A DNA stretch of 64,000 nt, taken from the NCBI GenBank assembly GCA_029238215.1, contig JAQWGN010000017.1, positions 35,257 through 99,256 of the forward strand, in the 5' to 3' direction. Below the pieces are notes generated by a model. That model was not told the origin of the DNA, ran no database searches, and saw only the letters and a list, made by a program, of their open reading frames with translations. The first letter of the stretch is position 1. Every line of letters starts with the position of its first letter. Shown here piece after piece: positions 63,498 through 64,000 of this stretch. The translations under genes were made by a program, and so were the position numbers. The stretch comes from Flavobacteriaceae bacterium (lineage in GTDB: Bacteria; Bacteroidota; Bacteroidia; Flavobacteriales; Flavobacteriaceae).

Positions 63498-63851
63498 TTA
63501 TTGTTTAAGCTTTTTGATTTCATTTATCCACTCTTTTCTTTTGAATACAACGAACTTGTAATTTTTTTCTGCTGTAATAATTTTAATTCCGTTCGGCACT
63601 AAACCAAGGGTTGAGCACTTTTCGACCTTAAATATATCATCTAAGGGGATTGGTACAGCGTGTCTTTTCAACTTTGAATTTATATTATGAGAATAAAAAA
63701 GTAGGGTGTCTTTTGTTAAAAATAATTTTCACCCAACACTTTCAAATCCCATTATCAAGTTCGAAGCACCTTCTTTAATAACATCTCTGTCAATTTCTTT
63801 ATCTAATACATCAAAAACTTCTTTCCACATTAAGGTTTGCAGTAATCCCAT
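63498..63851 (-). pseudogene. GRAM-domain protein gene with an in-frame TGA
   Basis: From ATG 63851 the frame gives MGLLQTLMWKEVFDVLDKEI and on to GFESVG (40 residues), then TGA at 63731-63729. The same frame continues without shift: KLFLTKDTLLFYSHNI, VPIPLDDIFKVEKCSTLG, LVPNGIKI, and EWINEIKKLKQ before TAA at 63498. The total matches an intact PH-like GRAM protein of 117 aa, in which the stop most likely replaces a glycine (GGA to TGA). GRAM domains bind lipids. It lies 25 bp upstream of the array gene at 63472. Either a recent pseudogene or a sequence error. Confidence 0.75.
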
Positions 63852-63927
63852 AATTCTTCAATAAATTTATTCAACTCTTTATTTAGGCAGTACTAATTTA
63901 AAAAAAAAATCAATAAGTTTGCCACCT

Positions 63928-63982
63928 CGTTGTACTCATATAAAATGAGTGATTGTATAACATGTTTTACACGACGTTGTAC
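63928..63982. repeat. Direct repeats and small hairpins at the right edge
   Basis: CGTTGTAC occurs at 63928-63935 and 63975-63982. Between them ACTCAT / ATGAGT (63934-63939, 63945-63950) forms a hairpin with loop ATAAA, extended by GTTGT / ATAAC with one G-T pair. No gene is visible in 63852-64000. This could be the end of another cassette or a recombination site. Confidence 0.4.
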
Positions 63983-64000
63983 ACATACAAAAAAATAAAG

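Noticed and set aside
63498..63851. Frameshift as the cause of the broken GRAM gene
   Set aside because: The frame is the same before and after the TGA, so a base substitution explains it better than an indel.
57465..64000. Partial copy of the tRNA-Asn 3' end as a right attachment site
   Set aside because: No such copy was seen in the window; the far border of the island must lie beyond 64000 if it exists.
1..64000. CRISPR array, rRNA or insertion sequence
   Set aside because: No regularly spaced identical repeats, no rRNA signature and no transposase frame were seen.

Overview
The window comes from the chromosome of a member of Bacteroidota, most likely a marine Flavobacteriaceae. The evidence is the bat (aerotolerance) operon, PiT and OprP-type phosphate genes, a TonB-dependent receptor with a carboxypeptidase-like plug extension, type IX secretion (T9SS) C-terminal sorting domains, a lycopene cyclase carotenoid gene, A-rich start regions without Shine-Dalgarno sequences, and promoters of the TAnnTTTG type. 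The genus cannot be named from sequence alone.

Layout. 3-6725: the 3' part of a bat operon (a cut DUF4381-like membrane protein, then batA-batE). 6706-11822: housekeeping genes (cvpA, pheS, gpsA, a DnaQ-like exonuclease, a beta-lactamase-fold hydrolase). 11871-20226: a heme block. hemA-C-D-E-F-B run leftward, and an AraC regulator, hemH and hemJ run rightward from the same divergent promoter region. A sensor kinase follows hemJ. 21670-30697: lipid, thiol, chaperone, nucleotide and metal genes ending in nrdB-nrdA and a strong bidirectional terminator. 30762-39158: a putative phosphate-acquisition island (PiT transporter, OprP-like porin, a small secreted MORN-like protein, a beta-helix lipoprotein and a TonB receptor). 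Its promoter regions carry 11-bp-phased repeats resembling Pho boxes. 39192-42964: dgt, tadA, aspS. 43118-49638: a TetR-TolC-MFP-RND efflux operon with a palindromic candidate operator. 49755-57337: prenyl synthase, lycopene cyclase, a ZIP transporter, the feoA-feoB iron system with a 39-residue Cys-rich partner gene, an SCO1-like copper chaperone and the RseP protease.

At 57465-57538 there is a tRNA-Asn gene with its own promoter and terminator. To its right the genome changes character. From 57675 to the right edge lies a leftward-transcribed, increasingly AT-rich run of six exported-protein genes with unrelated bodies (FISUMP domains, T9SS-sorted proteins, an NTF2-like lipoprotein, a DUF11-like/tail-fibre-neck protein). 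They begin with nearly the same short leader and mostly the same signal peptide, and are separated by only about 20-26 bp. Upstream of them is a GRAM-domain gene broken by one in-frame TGA. Small hairpins and direct repeats at the right edge suggest that a cassette-like variable island continues beyond the window.

The strongest candidates for something under-described are this leader-homogenised array, the Pho-box-like regulon, and a set of six genes whose TAnnTTTG promoter element ends only 4-5 nt before the start codon, which predicts leaderless mRNAs.
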